Origin: Euglena gracilis
Taxonomy: Eukaryota; Euglenida; Euglenophyceae; Euglenales
Direction: 5' to 3'
Assembly: GCA_039621445.1 (NCBI GenBank)
Contig: CP154957.1
Span: 27,760,541-27,824,540, forward strand
Length of the DNA: 64,000 bases
Within the stretch, counting starts at the first letter, position 1, and each line of letters opens with the position of its first letter. Made by a program: the position numbers and the translations under genes. The notes below the pieces were generated by a model, which worked only from the letters and a program-made list of their open reading frames with translations, did no database searches and was not told where the DNA came from. Positions 22,901 through 37,900 of the stretch are shown one piece after another.

Positions 22901-25900
22901 GGGCAAATCCCTTTTGTTGCCCAACTGTTCGAGGGCCCCAAAATAACAAAAACCCTTGTGTTACCCACCCGTTTTGGGGGGCAAATCCCTTTTATTTCCC
23001 AACTGTTCGAGGGCCCCTAAATAACAAAATCTCTTGTGTTACCAAACGTTTTGGTGGGCAAATCCCTTGTGTAACCCAACTGATTTGGGGGGCAAATCCC
23101 TTTTGTTGCCCAACTGTTCGAGGGCCCATAAATAACAAAATCCCTTGTGTTACCCACCCGTTTTGGGGGGCAAATACCTTTGGTTGCCCAACTGTTCGAG
23201 GGCCCAAAATAACAAAATCCCTTGTGTTACCCACCCGGTTTGGGGGGCAAATCCCTTGTGTTACCCACCCGTTTTGGGGGGCAAATCCCTTTTGTTGCCC
23301 AACTGTTCGAGGGCCCCAAAATAACAAAAACCGTTGTGTTACCCACCCGTTTTGGGGGGCAAATCCCTTTTGTTGCCCAACTGTTCGAGGGCCCCAAAAT
23401 AACAAAAACCCTTGTGTTACCCACCCGTTTTGGGGGGTAAATCCCTTGTGTAACCCACCCGTTTTGGGTGGCAAATCCCTTTTGTTGCCCAACTGTTCGA
23501 GGGCCCCTAAATAACAAAATCCCTTGTGTTACCCACCCGTTCTGGGGGGCAAATCCCTTTTGTTGCCCAACTGTTCGAGGGCCCCAAAATAACAAAATCC
23601 CTTGTGTTACCCACCCGTTTTGGGGGGCAAATCCCTTTTGTTGCCCAACTGTTCGAGGGCCCCAAAATAACAAAATCCCTTGTGTTACCCACCCGTTTTG
23701 GGGGGCAAATCCCTTTTGTTGCCCAACTGTTCGAGGGCCCCAAAATAACAAAATCCCTTGTGTTACCCACCCGTTTTGGGGGGCAAATCCCTTATGTTGC
23801 CCACCTGTTCGAGGGCCCCTAAATAACAAAATCCCTTGTGTTACCCACCCGTTTTGGGGGGCAAATCCCTTTTGTTGCCCAACTGTTCGAGGGCACCTAA
23901 ATAACAAAATCCCTTGTGTTACCCACCCGTTTTGGGGGGCTAATACCTTTTGTTGCCCAACTGTTCGAGGGCCCCAAAATAACAAAATCCCTTGTGTTAC
24001 CCACCCGTTTTGGGGGGTAAATCCCCTGTGTAACCCACCCGTTTTGGGTGGCAAATCCCTTTTGTTGCCCAACTGTTCGAGGGCCCCTAAATAACAAAAT
24101 CCCTTGTGTTACCCACCCGTTTTGGGGGGCAAATCCCTTTTGTTGCCCAACTGTTCGAGGGCACCTAAATAACAAAATCCCTTGTGTTACCCACCCGTTT
24201 TGGGGGGCAAATACCTTTTGTTGCCCAACTGTTCGAGGGCCCCAAAATAACAAAATCCCTTGTGTTACCCACCCGTTTTGGGGGGTAAATCCCTTGTGTA
24301 ACCCACCCGTTTTGGGTGGCAAATCCCTTTTGTTGCCCAACTGTTCGAGGGCCCCAAAATAACAAAATCCCTTGTGTTACCCACCCGTTTTGGGGGGCAA
24401 ATCCCTTTTGTTGCCCAACTGTTCGAGGGCCCCAAAATAACAAAATCCCTTATGTTACCCACCCGTTTTGGGGGCAAATCCCTTTTGTTGCCCAACTGTT
24501 CGAGGGCCCCAAAATAACAAAATCCCTTGTGTTACCCACCCGTTTTGGGGGGTAAATCCCTTGTGTAACCCACCCGTTTTGGGTGGCAAATCCCTTTTGT
24601 TGCCCAACTGTTCGAGGGCCCCAAAATAACAAAATCCCTTGTGTTACCCACCCGTTTTGGGGGGCAAATCCCTTTTGTTGCCCAACTGTTCGAGGGCCCC
24701 AAAATAACAAAATCCCTTGTGTTACCCACCCGTTTTGGGGGGTAAATCCCTTGTGTAACCCACCCGTTTTGGGTGGCAAATCCCTTTTGTTGCCCAACTG
24801 TTCGAGGGCCCCAAAATAACAAAATCCCTTGTGTTACCCACCCGTTTTGGGGGGCAAATCCCTTTTGTTGCCCAACTGTTCGAGGGCCCCAAAATAACAA
24901 AATCCCTTGTGTTACCCACCCGTTTTGGGGGGCAAATCCCTTGTGTAACCCAACTGATTTGGGGGGCAAATCCCTTTTGTTGCCCAACTGTTCGAGGGCC
25001 CCTAAATAACAAAATCCCTTTTGTTACCCACCCGGTTTGGGGGGCAAATCCCTTGTGTAACCCAACTTATCTGGGGGGCAATTCCCTTTTGTTGCCCAAC
25101 TGTTCGAGGGCCCCAAAATAACAAAATCCCTTGTGTTACCCACCCGTTTTGGGGGGCAAATCCCTTGTGTAACCCAACTGATCTGGGGGGCAAATCCCTT
25201 TTGTTGCCCAACTGTTCGAGGGCCCCAAAATAACAAAATCCCTTGTGTTACCCACCCGTTTTGGGGGGCAAATCCCTTGTGTAACCCAACTGATCTGGGG
25301 GGCAAATCCCTTTTGTTGCCCAACTGTTCGAGGGCCCCAAAATAACAAAATCCCTTGTGTTACCCACCCGTTTTGGGGGGCAAATCCCTTTTGTTGCCCA
25401 ACTGTTCTAGGGCCCCAAAATAACAAAAACCCTTGTGTTACCCACCCGTTTTGGGGGGCAAATCCCTTTTGTTGCCCAACTGTTCGAGGGCCCCAAAATA
25501 ACAAAATCCCTTGTGTTACCCACCCGTTTTGGGGGGCAAATCCCTTTTGTTGCCCAACTGTTCGAGGGCCCCAAAATAACAAAAACCCTTGTGTTACCCA
25601 CCCGTTTTGGGGGGCAAATCCCTTTTGTTGCCCAACTGTTCGAGGGCCCCTAAATAACAAAATCTCTTGTGTTACCAAACGTTTTGGTGGGCAAATCCCT
25701 TGTGTAACCCAACTGATCTGGGGGGCAAATCCCTTTTGTTGCCCAACTGTTCGAGGGCCCCAAAATAACAAAATCCCTTGTGTTACCCACCCGTTTTGGG
25801 GGGCAAATCCCTTTTGTTGCCCAACTGTTCTAGGGCCCCAAAATAACAAAAACCCTTGTGTTACCCACCCGTTTTGGGGGGCAAATCCCTTTTGTTGCCC

Positions 25901-28900
25901 AACTGTTCGAGGGCCCCAAAATAACAAAATCCCTTGTGTTACCCACCCGTTTTGGGGGGCAAATCCCTTTTGTTGCCCAACTGTTCGAGGGCCCCAAAAT
26001 AACAAAATCCCTTGTGTTACCCACCCGTTTTGGGGGGCAAATCCCTTTTGTTGCCCAACTGTTCGAGGGCCCCAAAATAACAAAATCCCTTGTGTTACCC
26101 ACCCGTTTTGGGGGGCAAATCCCTTATGTTGCCCAACTGTTCGAGGGCCCCTAAATAACAAAATCCCTTGTGTTACCCACCCGTTTTGGGGGGCAAATCC
26201 CTTTTGTTGCCCAACTGTTCGAGGGCACCTAAATAACAAAATCCCTTGTGTTACCCACCCGTTTTGGGGGGTAAATCCCCTGTGTAACCCACCCGTTTTG
26301 GGTGGCAAATCCCTTTTGTTGCCCAACTGTTCGAGGGCCCCTAAATAACAAAATCCCTTGTGTTACCCACCCGTTTTGGGGGGCAAATCCCTTTTGTTGC
26401 CCAACTGTTCGAGGGCCCCAAATAACAAAATCCCTTGTGTTACCCACCCGTTTTGGGGGGCAAATCCCTTTTGTTGCCCAACTGTTCGAGGGCCCCAAAA
26501 TAACAAAATCCCTTGTGTTACCCACCCGTTTTGGGGGGCAAATCCCTTGTGTAACCCAACTTATCTGGGGGGCAATTCCCTTTTGTTGCCCAACTGTTCG
26601 AGGGCCCCAAAATAACAAAATCCCTTGTGTTACCCACCCGTTTTGGGGGGCAAATCCCTTGTGTAACCCAACTGATCTGGGGGGCAAATCCCTTTTGTTG
26701 CCCAACTGTTCGAGGGCCCCAAAATAACAAATCCCTTGTGTTACCCACCCGTTTTGGGGGGCAAATCCCTTGTGTAACCCAACTGATCTGGGGGGCAAAT
26801 CCCTTTTGTTGCCCAACTGTTCGAGGGCCCCAAAATAACAAAATCCCTTGTGTTACCCACCCGTTTTGGGGGGCAAATCCCTTTTGTTGCCCAACTGTTC
26901 TAGGGCCCCAAAATAACAAAATCCCTTGTGTTACCCACCCGTTTTGGGGGGCAAATCCCTTTTGTTGCCCAACTGTTCGAGGGCCCCAAAATAACAAAAT
27001 CCCTTGTGTTACCCACCCGTTTTGGGGGGCAAATCCCTTTTGTTGCCCAACTGTTCGAGGGCCCCAAAATAACAAAATCCCTTGTGTTACCCACCCGTTT
27101 TGGGGGGCAAATCCCTTTTATTTCCCAACTGTTCGAGGGCCCCTAAATAACAAAATCCCTTGTGTTACCACCCGTTTTGGGGGGCAAATCCCTTGTGTAA
27201 CCCAACTGATCTGGGGGGCAAATCCCTTTTGTTGCCCAACTGTTCGAGGGCCCCAAAATAACAAAATCCCTTGTGTTACCCACCCGTTTTGGGGGGCAAA
27301 TCCCTTTTGTTGCCCAACTGTTCGAGGGCCCCAAAATAACAAAATCCCTTGTGTTACCCACCCGTTTTGGGGGGCAAATCCCTTTTGTTGCCCAACTGTT
27401 CGAGGGCCCCAAAATAACAAAATCCCTTGTGTTACCCACCCGTTTTGGGGGGCAAATCCCTTTTGTTGCCCAACTGTTCGAGGGCCCCAAAATAACAAAA
27501 TCCCTTGTGTTACCCACCCGTTTTGGGGGGCAAATCCCTTTTGTTGCCCAACTGTTCGAGGGCCCCAAAATAACAAAATCCCTTGTGTTACCCACCCGTT
27601 TTGGGGGGCAAATCCCTTTTGTTGCCCAACTGTTCGAGGGCCCCTAAATAACAAAATCCCTTGTGTTACCCACCCGTTTTGGGGGGCAAATCCCTTTTGT
27701 TGCCCAACTGTTCGAGGGCCCCAAATTAAAAAATCCCTTGTGTTACCCACCCGTTTTGGGGGGCAGATCCCTTTTGTTGACCACCCAAAACAAAATCCCT
27801 TTTTGTTGCCCACCTTTTGGGGGGGAAATCCCTTAAAACCCCAACAAATTTGTTTACCCTTTTTTGCCCCTGTTCGAGGGCCCCCAAAAACCCCTTGTGT
27901 TACCACCCGTTTTGTCCCTTTGTTGCCCACTGTTCGGGGGCAAATCCCTTGTGTTACCCAAATTTGTGTACCACCCGTTTTGTTGCAAATCTGTTAAAAA
28001 AAATACCCTTTGTAATCCCTTGTGTTACACCTTTACCCCAAATAACAACTTGTGTTACCCCCCAAATTGGGGGCAAATCCCTTGTGTTACCCAGTTTTCA
28101 AATCCCTTTGTTGCCCAACTTTCGAGGGCCCCAAATCAAAACCCCTTTGTTATCCCGTTTGTTACCCCTTTTTGCCCATCCCCCTTTTGCCCAACTTTGT
28201 GTTAACAATAACATCCCTTTGTTTTTGTGTAAACCCAAATTTTTTTGCCCCAACTGTACGAGGGCCCCAAAATAACAAAATCCCTTGTGTTACCCACCCG
28301 TTTTGGGGGGCAAATCCCTTGGGCCCAACTTTGGGGGAAAATAACAAATCCCTTGTTGTTACCCCCTTTTTGGGGGCAATTGCCCAACTGTTCGGGGCCA
28401 ACCCAAAATGGGGGTAAAAATCCCTTGTGTTAACCCAACTTTTGGGGGGCAAATCCCTTTTGTTCCCCAATTGTTCAAGGCCCCCAAATAACAAAATCCC
28501 TTGTGTTACCCACCCGTTTTGGGGGGCAAATCCCTTTTGTTGCCCAACTGTTCGAGGGCCCCAAAATAACAAAAATCCCTTGTGTTACCCACCCGTTTTG
28601 GGGGGCAAATCCCTTGTGTAACCCAACTGATCTGGGGGGCAAATCCCTTTTGTTGCCCAACTGTTCGAGGGCCCCAAAATAACAAAATCCCTTGTGTTAC
28701 CCACCCGTTTTGGGGGGCAAATCCCTTTTGTTGCCCAACTGTTCGAGGGCCCCAAAATAACAAAATCCCTTGTGTTACCCACCCGTTTTGGGGGGCAAAT
28801 CCCTTTTGTTGCCCAACTGTTCGAGGGCCCCAAAATAACAAAATCCCTTGTGTTACCCACCCGTTTTGGGGGGCAAATCCCTTGTGTAACCCAACTTACT

Positions 28901-31900
28901 TGGGGGGCAAATCCCTTTTGTTGCCCAACTGTTCGAGGGCCCCAAAATAACAAAATCCCTTGTGTTACCCACCCGTTTTGGGGGGCAAATCCCTTTTGTT
29001 GCCCAACTGTTCGAGGGCCCCAAAATAACAAAATCCCTTGTGTTACCCACCCGTTTTGGGGGGCAAATCCCTTGTGTAACCCAACTGATCTGGGGGGCAA
29101 ATCCCTTTTGTTGCCCAACTGTTCGAGGGCCCCAAAATAACAAAATCCCTTGTGTTACCCACCCGTTTTGGGGGGCAAATCCCTTTTGTTGCCCAACTGT
29201 TCGAGGGCCCCAAAATAACAAAATCCCTTGTGTTACCCACCCGTTTTGGGGGGCAAATCCCTTTTGTTGCCCAACTGTTCGAGGGCCCCAAAATAACAAA
29301 ATCCCTTGTGTTACCCACCCGTTTTGGGGGGCAAATCCCTTGTGTAACCCAACTGATCTGGGGGGCAAATCCCTTTTGTTGCCCAACTGTTCGAGGGCCC
29401 CAAAATAACAAAATCCCTTGTGTTACCCACCCGTTTTGGGGGGCAAATCCCTTTTGTTGCCCAACTGTTCGAGGGCCCCAAAATAACAAAATCCCTTGTG
29501 TTACCCACCCGTTTTGGGGGGCAAATCCCTTGTGTAACCCAACTGATCTGGGGGGCAAATCCCTTTTGTTGCCCAACTGTTCGAGGGCCCCAAAATAACA
29601 AAATCCCTTGTGTTACCCACCCGTTTTGGGGGGCAAATCCCTTTGGTTGCCCAACTGTTCGAGGGCCCCAAAATAACAAAAACCCTTGTGTTACCCACCC
29701 GTTTTGGGGGGCAAATCCCTTTTGTTGCCCAACTGTTCGAGGGCCCCAAAATAACAAAATCCCTTGTGTTACCCACCCGTTTTGGGGGGCAAATCCCTTT
29801 TGTTGCCCAACTGTTCGAGGGCCCCAAAATAACAAAATCCCTTGTGTTACCCACCCGTTTTGGGGGGCAAATCCCTTTGTGTTGCCCAACTGTTCGAGGG
29901 CCCCAAAATAACAAAATCCCTTGTGTTACCCACCCGTTTTGGGGGGCAAATCCCTTTTGTTGCCCAACTGTTCGAGGGCCCCTAAATAACAAAATCCCTT
30001 GTGTTACCCACCCGTTTTGGGGGGCAAATCCCTTGTGTAACCCAACTGATTTGGGGGGCAAATCCCTTTTGTTGCCCAACTGTTCGAGGGCCCCAAAATA
30101 ACAAAATCCCTTGTGTTACCCACCCGTTTTGGGGGGCAAATCCCTTTTGTTGCCCAACTGTTCGAGGGCCCCAAAATAACAAAATCCCTTGTGTTACCCA
30201 CCCGTTTTGGGGGGCAAATCCCTTTTGTTGCCCAACTGTTCGAGGGCCCCAAAATAACAAAATCCCTTGTGTTACCCACCCGTTTTGGGGGGCAAATCCC
30301 TTTTGTTGCCCAACTGTTCGAGGGCCCCAAAATAACAAAATCCCTTGTGTTACCCACCCGTTTTGGGGGGCAAATCCCTTTTGTTGCCCAACTGTTCGAG
30401 GGCCCCAAAATAACAAAATCCCTTGTGTTACCCACCCGTTTTGGGGGGCAAATCCCTTTTGTTGCCCAACTGTTCGAGGGCCCCAAAATAACAAAATCCC
30501 TTGTGTTACCCACCCGTTTTGGGGGGCAAATCCCTTTTGTTGCCCAACTGTTCGAGGGCCCCAAAATAACAAAATCCCTTGTGTTACCCACCCGTTTTGG
30601 GGGGCAAATCCCTTTTGTTGCCCAACTGTTCGAGGGCCCCAAAATAACAAAATCCCTTGTGTTACCCACCCGTTTTGGGGGGCAAATCCCTTTTGTTGCC
30701 CAACTGTTCGAGGGCCCCAAAATAACAAAATCCCTTGTGTTACCCACCCGTTTTGGGGGGGCAAATCCCTTTTGTTGCCCAACTGTTCGAGGGCCCCAAA
30801 ATAACAAAAATCCCTTGTGTTACCCACCCGTTTTGGGGGGCAAATCCCTTGTGTAACCCAACTGATATGGGGGGCAAATCCCTTTTGTTGCCCAACTGTT
30901 CGAGGGCCCCAAAACAACAAAATCCCTTGTGTTACCCACCCGTTTTGGGGGGCAAATCCCTTGTGTAACCCAACTGATCTGGGGGGCAAATCCCTTTTGT
31001 TGCCCAACTGTTCGAGGGCCCCAAAATAACAAAATCCCTTGTGTTACCCACCCGTTTTGGGGGGCAAATCCCTTGTGTTACCCACCCGTTTTGGGGGGCA
31101 AATCCCTTTTGTTGCCCAACTGTTCGAGGGCCCCAAAATAACAAAATCCCTTGTGTTACCCACCCGTTTTGGGGGGCAAATCCCTTTTGTTGCCCAACTG
31201 TTCGAGGGCCCCAAAATAACAAAATCCCTTGTGTTACCCACCCGTTTTGGGGGGCAAATCCCTTTTGTTGCCCAACTGTTCGAGGGCCCCAAAATAACAA
31301 AATCCCTTGTGTTACCCACCCGTTTTGGGGGGCAAATCCCTTGTGTACCCAACCCGTTTGGGGGGCAAATCCCTTTTGTTGCCCAACTGTTCGAGGGCCC
31401 CAAAATAACAAAATCCCTTGTGTTACCCACCCGTTTTGGGGGGCAAATCCCTTTTGTTGCCCAACTGTTCGAGGGCCCCAAAATAACAAAATCCCTTGTG
31501 TACCCACCCGTTTTGGGGGGCAAATCCCTTTTGTTGCCCAAACTGTTCGAGGGCCCCAAAATAACAAAATCCCTTGTGTTACCCACCCGTTTTGGGGGGC
31601 AAATCCCTTTTGTTGCCCAACTGTTCGAGGGCCCCAAAATAACAAAATCCCTTGTGTTACCCACCCGTTTTGGGGGGCAAATCCCTTTTATTTCCCAACT
31701 GTTCGAGGGCCCCTAAATAACAAAATCTCTTGTGTTACCAAACGTTTTGGTGGGCAAATCCCTTGTGTAACCCAACTGATTTGGGGGGCAAATCCCTTTT
31801 GTTGCCCAACTGTTCGAGGGCCCATAAATAACAAAATCCCTTGTGTTACCCACCCGTTTTGGGGGGCAAATCCCTTTTGTTGCCCAACTGTTCGAGGGCC

Positions 31901-34900
31901 CAAAATAACAAAATCCCTTGTGTTACCCACCCGGTTTGGGGGGCAAATCCCTTGTGTTACCCACCCGTTTTGGGGGGCAAATCCCTTTTGTTGCCCAACT
32001 GTTCGAGGGCCCCTAAATAACAAAATCCCTTGTGTTACCCACCCGTTTTGGGGGGCAAATCCCTTTTGTTGCCCAACTGTTCGAGGGCCCCAAAATAACA
32101 AAATCCCTTGTGTTACCCACCCGTTTTGGGGGGCAAATCCCTTTTGTTGCCCAACTGTTCGAGGGCCCCAAAATAACAAAATCCCTTGTGTTACCCACCC
32201 GTTTTGGGGGGCAAATCCATTGTGTAACCAAACTTAGTTGGGGGGCAAATCCCTTTTATTTCCCAACTGTTCGAGGGCCCCTAAATAACAAAATCTCTTG
32301 TGTTACCAAACGTTTTGGTGGGCAAATCCCTTGTGTAACCCAACTGATTTGGGGGGCAAATCCCTTTTGTTGCCCAACTGTTCGAGGGCCCCAAAATAAC
32401 AAAATCCCTTGTGTTACCCACCCGTTTTGGGGGGCAAATCCCTTTTGTTGCCCAACTGTTCGAGGGCCCCTAAATAACAAAATCCCTTGTGTTACCCACC
32501 CGGTTTGGGGGGCAAATCCCTTGTGTAACCCACCCGTTTTGGGGGGCAAATCCCTTTTGTTGCCCAACTGTTCGAGGGCCCCAAAATAACAAAATCCCTT
32601 GTGTTACCCACCCGTTTTGGGGGGCAAATCCCTTTTGTTGCCCAACTGTTCGAGGGCCCCAAAATAACAAAATCCCTTGTGTTACCCACCCGTTTTGGGG
32701 GGCAAATACCTTTGGTTGCCCAACTGTTCGAGGGCCCAAAATAACAAAATCCCTTGTGTTACCCACCCGGTTTGGGGGGCAAATCCCTTGTGTAACCCAC
32801 CCGTTTTGGGGGGCAAATCCCTTTTGTTGCCCAACTGTTCGAGGGCCCCTAAATAACAAAATACCTTGTGTTACCCACCCGGTTTGGGGGGCAAATCCCT
32901 TGTGTAACCCACCCGTTTTGGGGGGCAAATACCTTTGGTTGCCCAACTGTTCGAGGGCCCAAAATAACAAAATCCCTTGTGTTACCCACCCGGTTTGGGG
33001 GGCAAATCCCTTGTGTTACCCACCCGTTTTGGGGGGCAAATCCCTTTTGTTGCCCAACTGTTCGAGGGCCCCTAAATAACAAAATCCCTTGTGTTACCCA
33101 CCCGTTTTGGGGGGCAAATCCCTTTTGTTGCCCAACTGTTCGAGGGCCCCAAAATAACAAAATCCCTTGTGTTACCCACCCGTTTTGGGGGGCAAATCCC
33201 TTTTGTTGCCCAACTGTTCGAGGGCCCCAAAATAACAAAATCCCTTGTGTTACCCACCCGTTTTGGGGGGCAAATCCCTTGTGTAACCCAACTGATCTGG
33301 GGGGCAAATCCCTTTTGTTGCCCAACTGTTCGAGGGCCCCAAAATAACAAAATCCCTTGTGTTACCCACCCGTTTTGGGGGGCAAATCCCTTGTGTAACC
33401 CAACTGATCTGGGGGGCAAATCCCTTTTGTTGCCCAACTGTTCGAGGGCCCCAAAATAACAAAATCCCTTGTGTTACCCACCCGTTTTGGGGGGCAAATC
33501 CCTTTTGTTGCCCAACTGTTCGAGGGCCCCAAAATAACAAAATCCCTTGTGTTACCCACCCGTTTTGGGGGGCAAATCCCTTGTGTAACCCAACTGATCT
33601 GGGGGCAAATCCCTTTTGTTGCCCAAGTTTTCGGGGGGGCCCCAAAATAACAAAATCCCTTGTGTTACCCACCCGTTTTGGGGGGGCAAATCCCTTTTGT
33701 CCCCAACTGTTCGAGGGCCCCAAAATAACAAAATCCCTTGTGTTACCCACCCGTTTTGGGGGGCAAATCCCTTTTGTTGCCCAACTGTTCGAGGGCCCCA
33801 AAATAACAAAATCCCTTGTGTTACCCACCCGTTTTGGGGGCAAATCCCTTTTGTTGCCCAACTGTTCGAGGGCCCCAAAATAACAAAATCCCTTGTGTTA
33901 CCCACCCGTTTTGGGGGGCAAATCCATTGTGTAACCAAACTTAGTTGGGGGGCAAATCCCTTTTATTTCCCAACTGTTCGAGGGCCCCTAAATAACAAAA
34001 TCTCTTGTGTTACCCACCCGTTTTGGGGGGCAAATCCCTTGTGTAACCCAACTGATTTGGGGGGCAAATCCCTTTTGTTGCCCAACTGTTCGAGGGCCCC
34101 AAAATAACAAAATCCCTTGTGTTACCCACCCGTTTTGGGGGGCAAATCCCTTGTGTAACCCACCTGATTTTGGGGGGAAAATCCCTTTGTTGCCCAACTG
34201 TTCGAGGGCCCCTAAATAACAAAATCCCTTGTGTTACCCACCCGTTTTGGGGGGCAAATCCCTTTTGTTGCCCAACTGTTCGAGGGCCCCAAAATAACAA
34301 AATCCCTTGTGTTACCCACCCGTTTTGGGGGGCAAATCCCTTTTGTTGCCCAACTGTTCGAGGGCCCCAAAATAACAAAATCCCTTGTGTTACCCACCCG
34401 TTTGGGGGGCAAATCCCTTGTGTAACCCAACTGTTTTGGGGGGCAAACCTTTTTTATTGCCACATGTTTCGAGGGCCCCAAAATAACAAAATCCCTTGTG
34501 TTACCCACCCCGTTTGGGGGGCAAATCCCTTGTGTAACCCACCGTTTGGGGGGCAAATCCCTTTTGTTGCCCCAACTGTTCGAGGGCCCCAAAATAACAA
34601 AATAAATCCCTTGTGTTACCCAACCCGTTTTGGGGGGCAATCCCTTGGTTGCCCAACTGTTCGAGGGCCCCAAAATAACAAAATCCCTTGTGTTACCCAC
34701 CCGTTTTGGGGGGCAAATCCCTTGTGTAACCCAACTGATCTGGGGGGGAAATCCCTTTTGTTGCCCAACTGTTCGAGGGCCCCAAAATAACAAAATCCCT
34801 TGTGTTACCCACCCGTTTTGGGGGGCAAATCCCTTGTGTAACCCAACTGATCTGGGGGGCAAATCCCTTTTGTTGCCCAACTGTTCGAGGGCCCCAAAAT

Positions 34901-37900
34901 AACAAAATCCCTTGTGTTACCCACCCGTTTTGGGGGGCAAATCCCTTTTGTTGCCCAACTGTTCGAGGGCCCCAAAATAACAAAATCCCTTGTGTTACCC
35001 ACCCGTTTTGGGGGGCAAATCCCTTTTGTTGCCCAACTGTTCGAGGGCCCCAAAATAACAAAAACCCTTGTGTTACCCACCCGTTTTGGGGGGCAAATCC
35101 CTTTTGTTGCCCAACTGTTCGAGGGCCCCTAAATAACAAAATCCCTTGTGTTACCCACCCGTTTTGGGGGCAAATCCCTTTTGTTGCCCAACTGTTCGAG
35201 GGCCCCAAAATAACAAAATCCCTTGTGTTACCCACCCGTTTTGGGGGGCAAATCCCTTGTGTAACCAAACTTAGTTGGGGGGCAAATCCCTTTTATTTCC
35301 CAACTGTTCGAGGGCCCCTAAATAACAAAATCTCTTGTGTTACCAAACGTTTTGGTGGGCAAATCCCTTGTGTAACCCAACTGATTTGGGGGGCAAATCC
35401 CTTTTGTTGCCCAACTGTTCGAGGGCCCATAAATAACAAAATCCCTTGTGTTACCCACCCGTTTTGGGGGGCAAATCCCTTTTGTTGCCCAACTGTTCGA
35501 GGGCCCCAAAATAACAAAATCCCTTGTGTTACCCACCCGTTTTGGGGGGCAAATCCCTTGTGTAACCCACCCGTTTTGGGGGGCAAATCCCTTTTGTTGC
35601 CCAACTGTTCGAGGGCCCCAAAATAACAAAATCCCTTGTGTTACCCACCCGGTTTGGGGGGCAAATCCCTTGTGTAACCCAACTGATTTGGGGGGCAAAT
35701 CCCTTTTGTTGCCCAACTGTTCGAGGGCCCCAAAATAACAAAATCCCTTGTGTTACCCACCCGGTTTGGGGGGCAAATCCCTTGTGTAACCCACCCGTTT
35801 TGGGGGGCAAATCCCTTTTGTTGCCCAACTGTTCGAGGGCCCCTAAATAACAAAATCCCTTGTGTTACCCACCCGTTTTGGGGGGCAAATCCCTTTTGTT
35901 GCCCAACTGTTCGAGGGCCCCAAAATAACAAAATCCCTTGTGTTACCCACCCGTTTTGGGGGGCAAATCCCTTTTGTTGCCCAACTGTTCGAGGGCCCCA
36001 AAATAACAAAATCCCTTGTGTTACCCACCCGTTTTGGGGGGCAAATCCCTTGTGTAACCCAACTGATCTGGGGGGCAAATCCCTTTTGTTGCCCAACTGT
36101 TCGAGGGCCCCAAAATAACAAAATCCCTTGTGTTACCCACCCGTTTTGGGGGGCAAATCCCTTGTGTAACCCAACTGATCTGGGGGGCAAATCCCTTTTG
36201 TTGCCCAACTGTTCGAGGGCCCCAAAATAACAAAATCCCTTGTGTTACCCACCCGTTTTGGGGGGCAAATCCCTTTTGTTGCCCAACTGTTCGAGGGCCC
36301 CAAAATAACAAAATCCCTTGTGTTACCCACCCGTTTTGGGGGGCAAATCCATTGTGTAACCAAACTTAGTTGGGGGGCAAATCCCTTTTATTTCCCAACT
36401 GTTCGAGGGCCCCTAAATAACAAAATCTCTTGTGTTACCAAACGTTTTGGTGGGCAAATCCCTTGTGTAACCCAACTGATTTGGGGGGCAAATCCCTTTT
36501 GTTGCCCAACTGTTCGAGGGCCCCAAAATAACAAAATCCCTTGTGTTACCCACCCGTTTTGGGGGGCAAATCCCTTTGGTTGCCCAACTGTTCGAGGGCC
36601 CCAAAATAACAAAATCCCTTGTGTTACCCACCCGTTTTGGGGGGCAAATCCCTTGTGTAACCCACCCGTTTTGGGGGGCAAATCCCTTTTGTTGCCCAAC
36701 TGTTCGAGGGCCCCAAAATAACAAAATCCCTTGTGTTACCCACCCGTTTTGGGGGGCAAATCCCTTGTGTAACCCAACTGATTTGGGGGGCAAATCCCTT
36801 TTGTTGCCCAACTGTTCGAGGGCCCCAAAATAACAAAATCCCTTGTGTTACCCACCCGTTTTGGGGGGCAAACCCCTTTGTTTCCCAACTGTTCGAGGGC
36901 CCCAAAATAACAAAATCCCTTGTGTTACCCACCCGTTTTGGGGGGCAAATCCCTTGTGTAACCCACCCGTTTTGGGGGGCAAATCCCTTTTGTTGCCCAA
37001 CTGTTCGAGGGCCCCAAAATAACAAAATCCCTTGTGTTACCCACCCGTTTTGGGGGGCAAATCCCTTGTGTAACCCACCCGTTTTGGGGGAAAAACCCCT
37101 TTGTTGCCCAACTGTTCGAGGGCCCCAAAATTACAAAATCCCTTGTGTTACCCACCCTTTTTGGTGTTCAAATCCCTTGTGTAACCCCCCCCATCTTGTA
37201 CACAAATCCCTTTTGTTGCCCAACTGTTCGAGGGCCCCAAAACAACAAAATCCCTTGTGTTACCCACCCGTTTTGGGGGGCAAATCCCTTGTGTAACCCA
37301 CTCGTTTTGGGTGGCAAATCCCTTTTGTTGCCCAACTGTTCGAGGGCCCCAAAATAACAAAATCCCTTGTGTTACCCACCCGTTTTGGGGGGCAAATCCC
37401 TTGTGTAACCCACCCGTTTTGGGGGGCAAATCCCTTTTGTTGCCCAACTGTTCGAGGGCCCCAAAATAACAAAATCCCTTGTGTTACCCACCCGTTTTGG
37501 GGGGCAAATCCCTTTTGTTGCCCAACTGTTCGAGGGCCCCAAAATAACAAAATCCCTTGTGTTACCCACCCGTTTTGGGGGCAAATCCCTTTTGTTGCCC
37601 AACTGTTCGAGGGCCCCAAAATAACAAAATCCCTTGTGTTACCCACCCGTTTTGGGGGCGAGGGCCCCAAAATAACAAAATCCCTTGTGTTACCCACCCG
37701 TTTTGGGGGGCAAATCCCTTGTGTAACCCAACTGATCTGGGGGGCAAATCCCTTTTGTTGCCCAACTGTTCGAGGGCCCCTAAATAACAAAATCCCTTGT
37801 GTTACCCACCCGTTTTGGGGGGCAAATCCCTTTTGTTGCCCAACTGTTCGAGGGCCCCAAAAAAATAAAATCCCTTGTGTTACCAACCCGTTTTGGGGGC

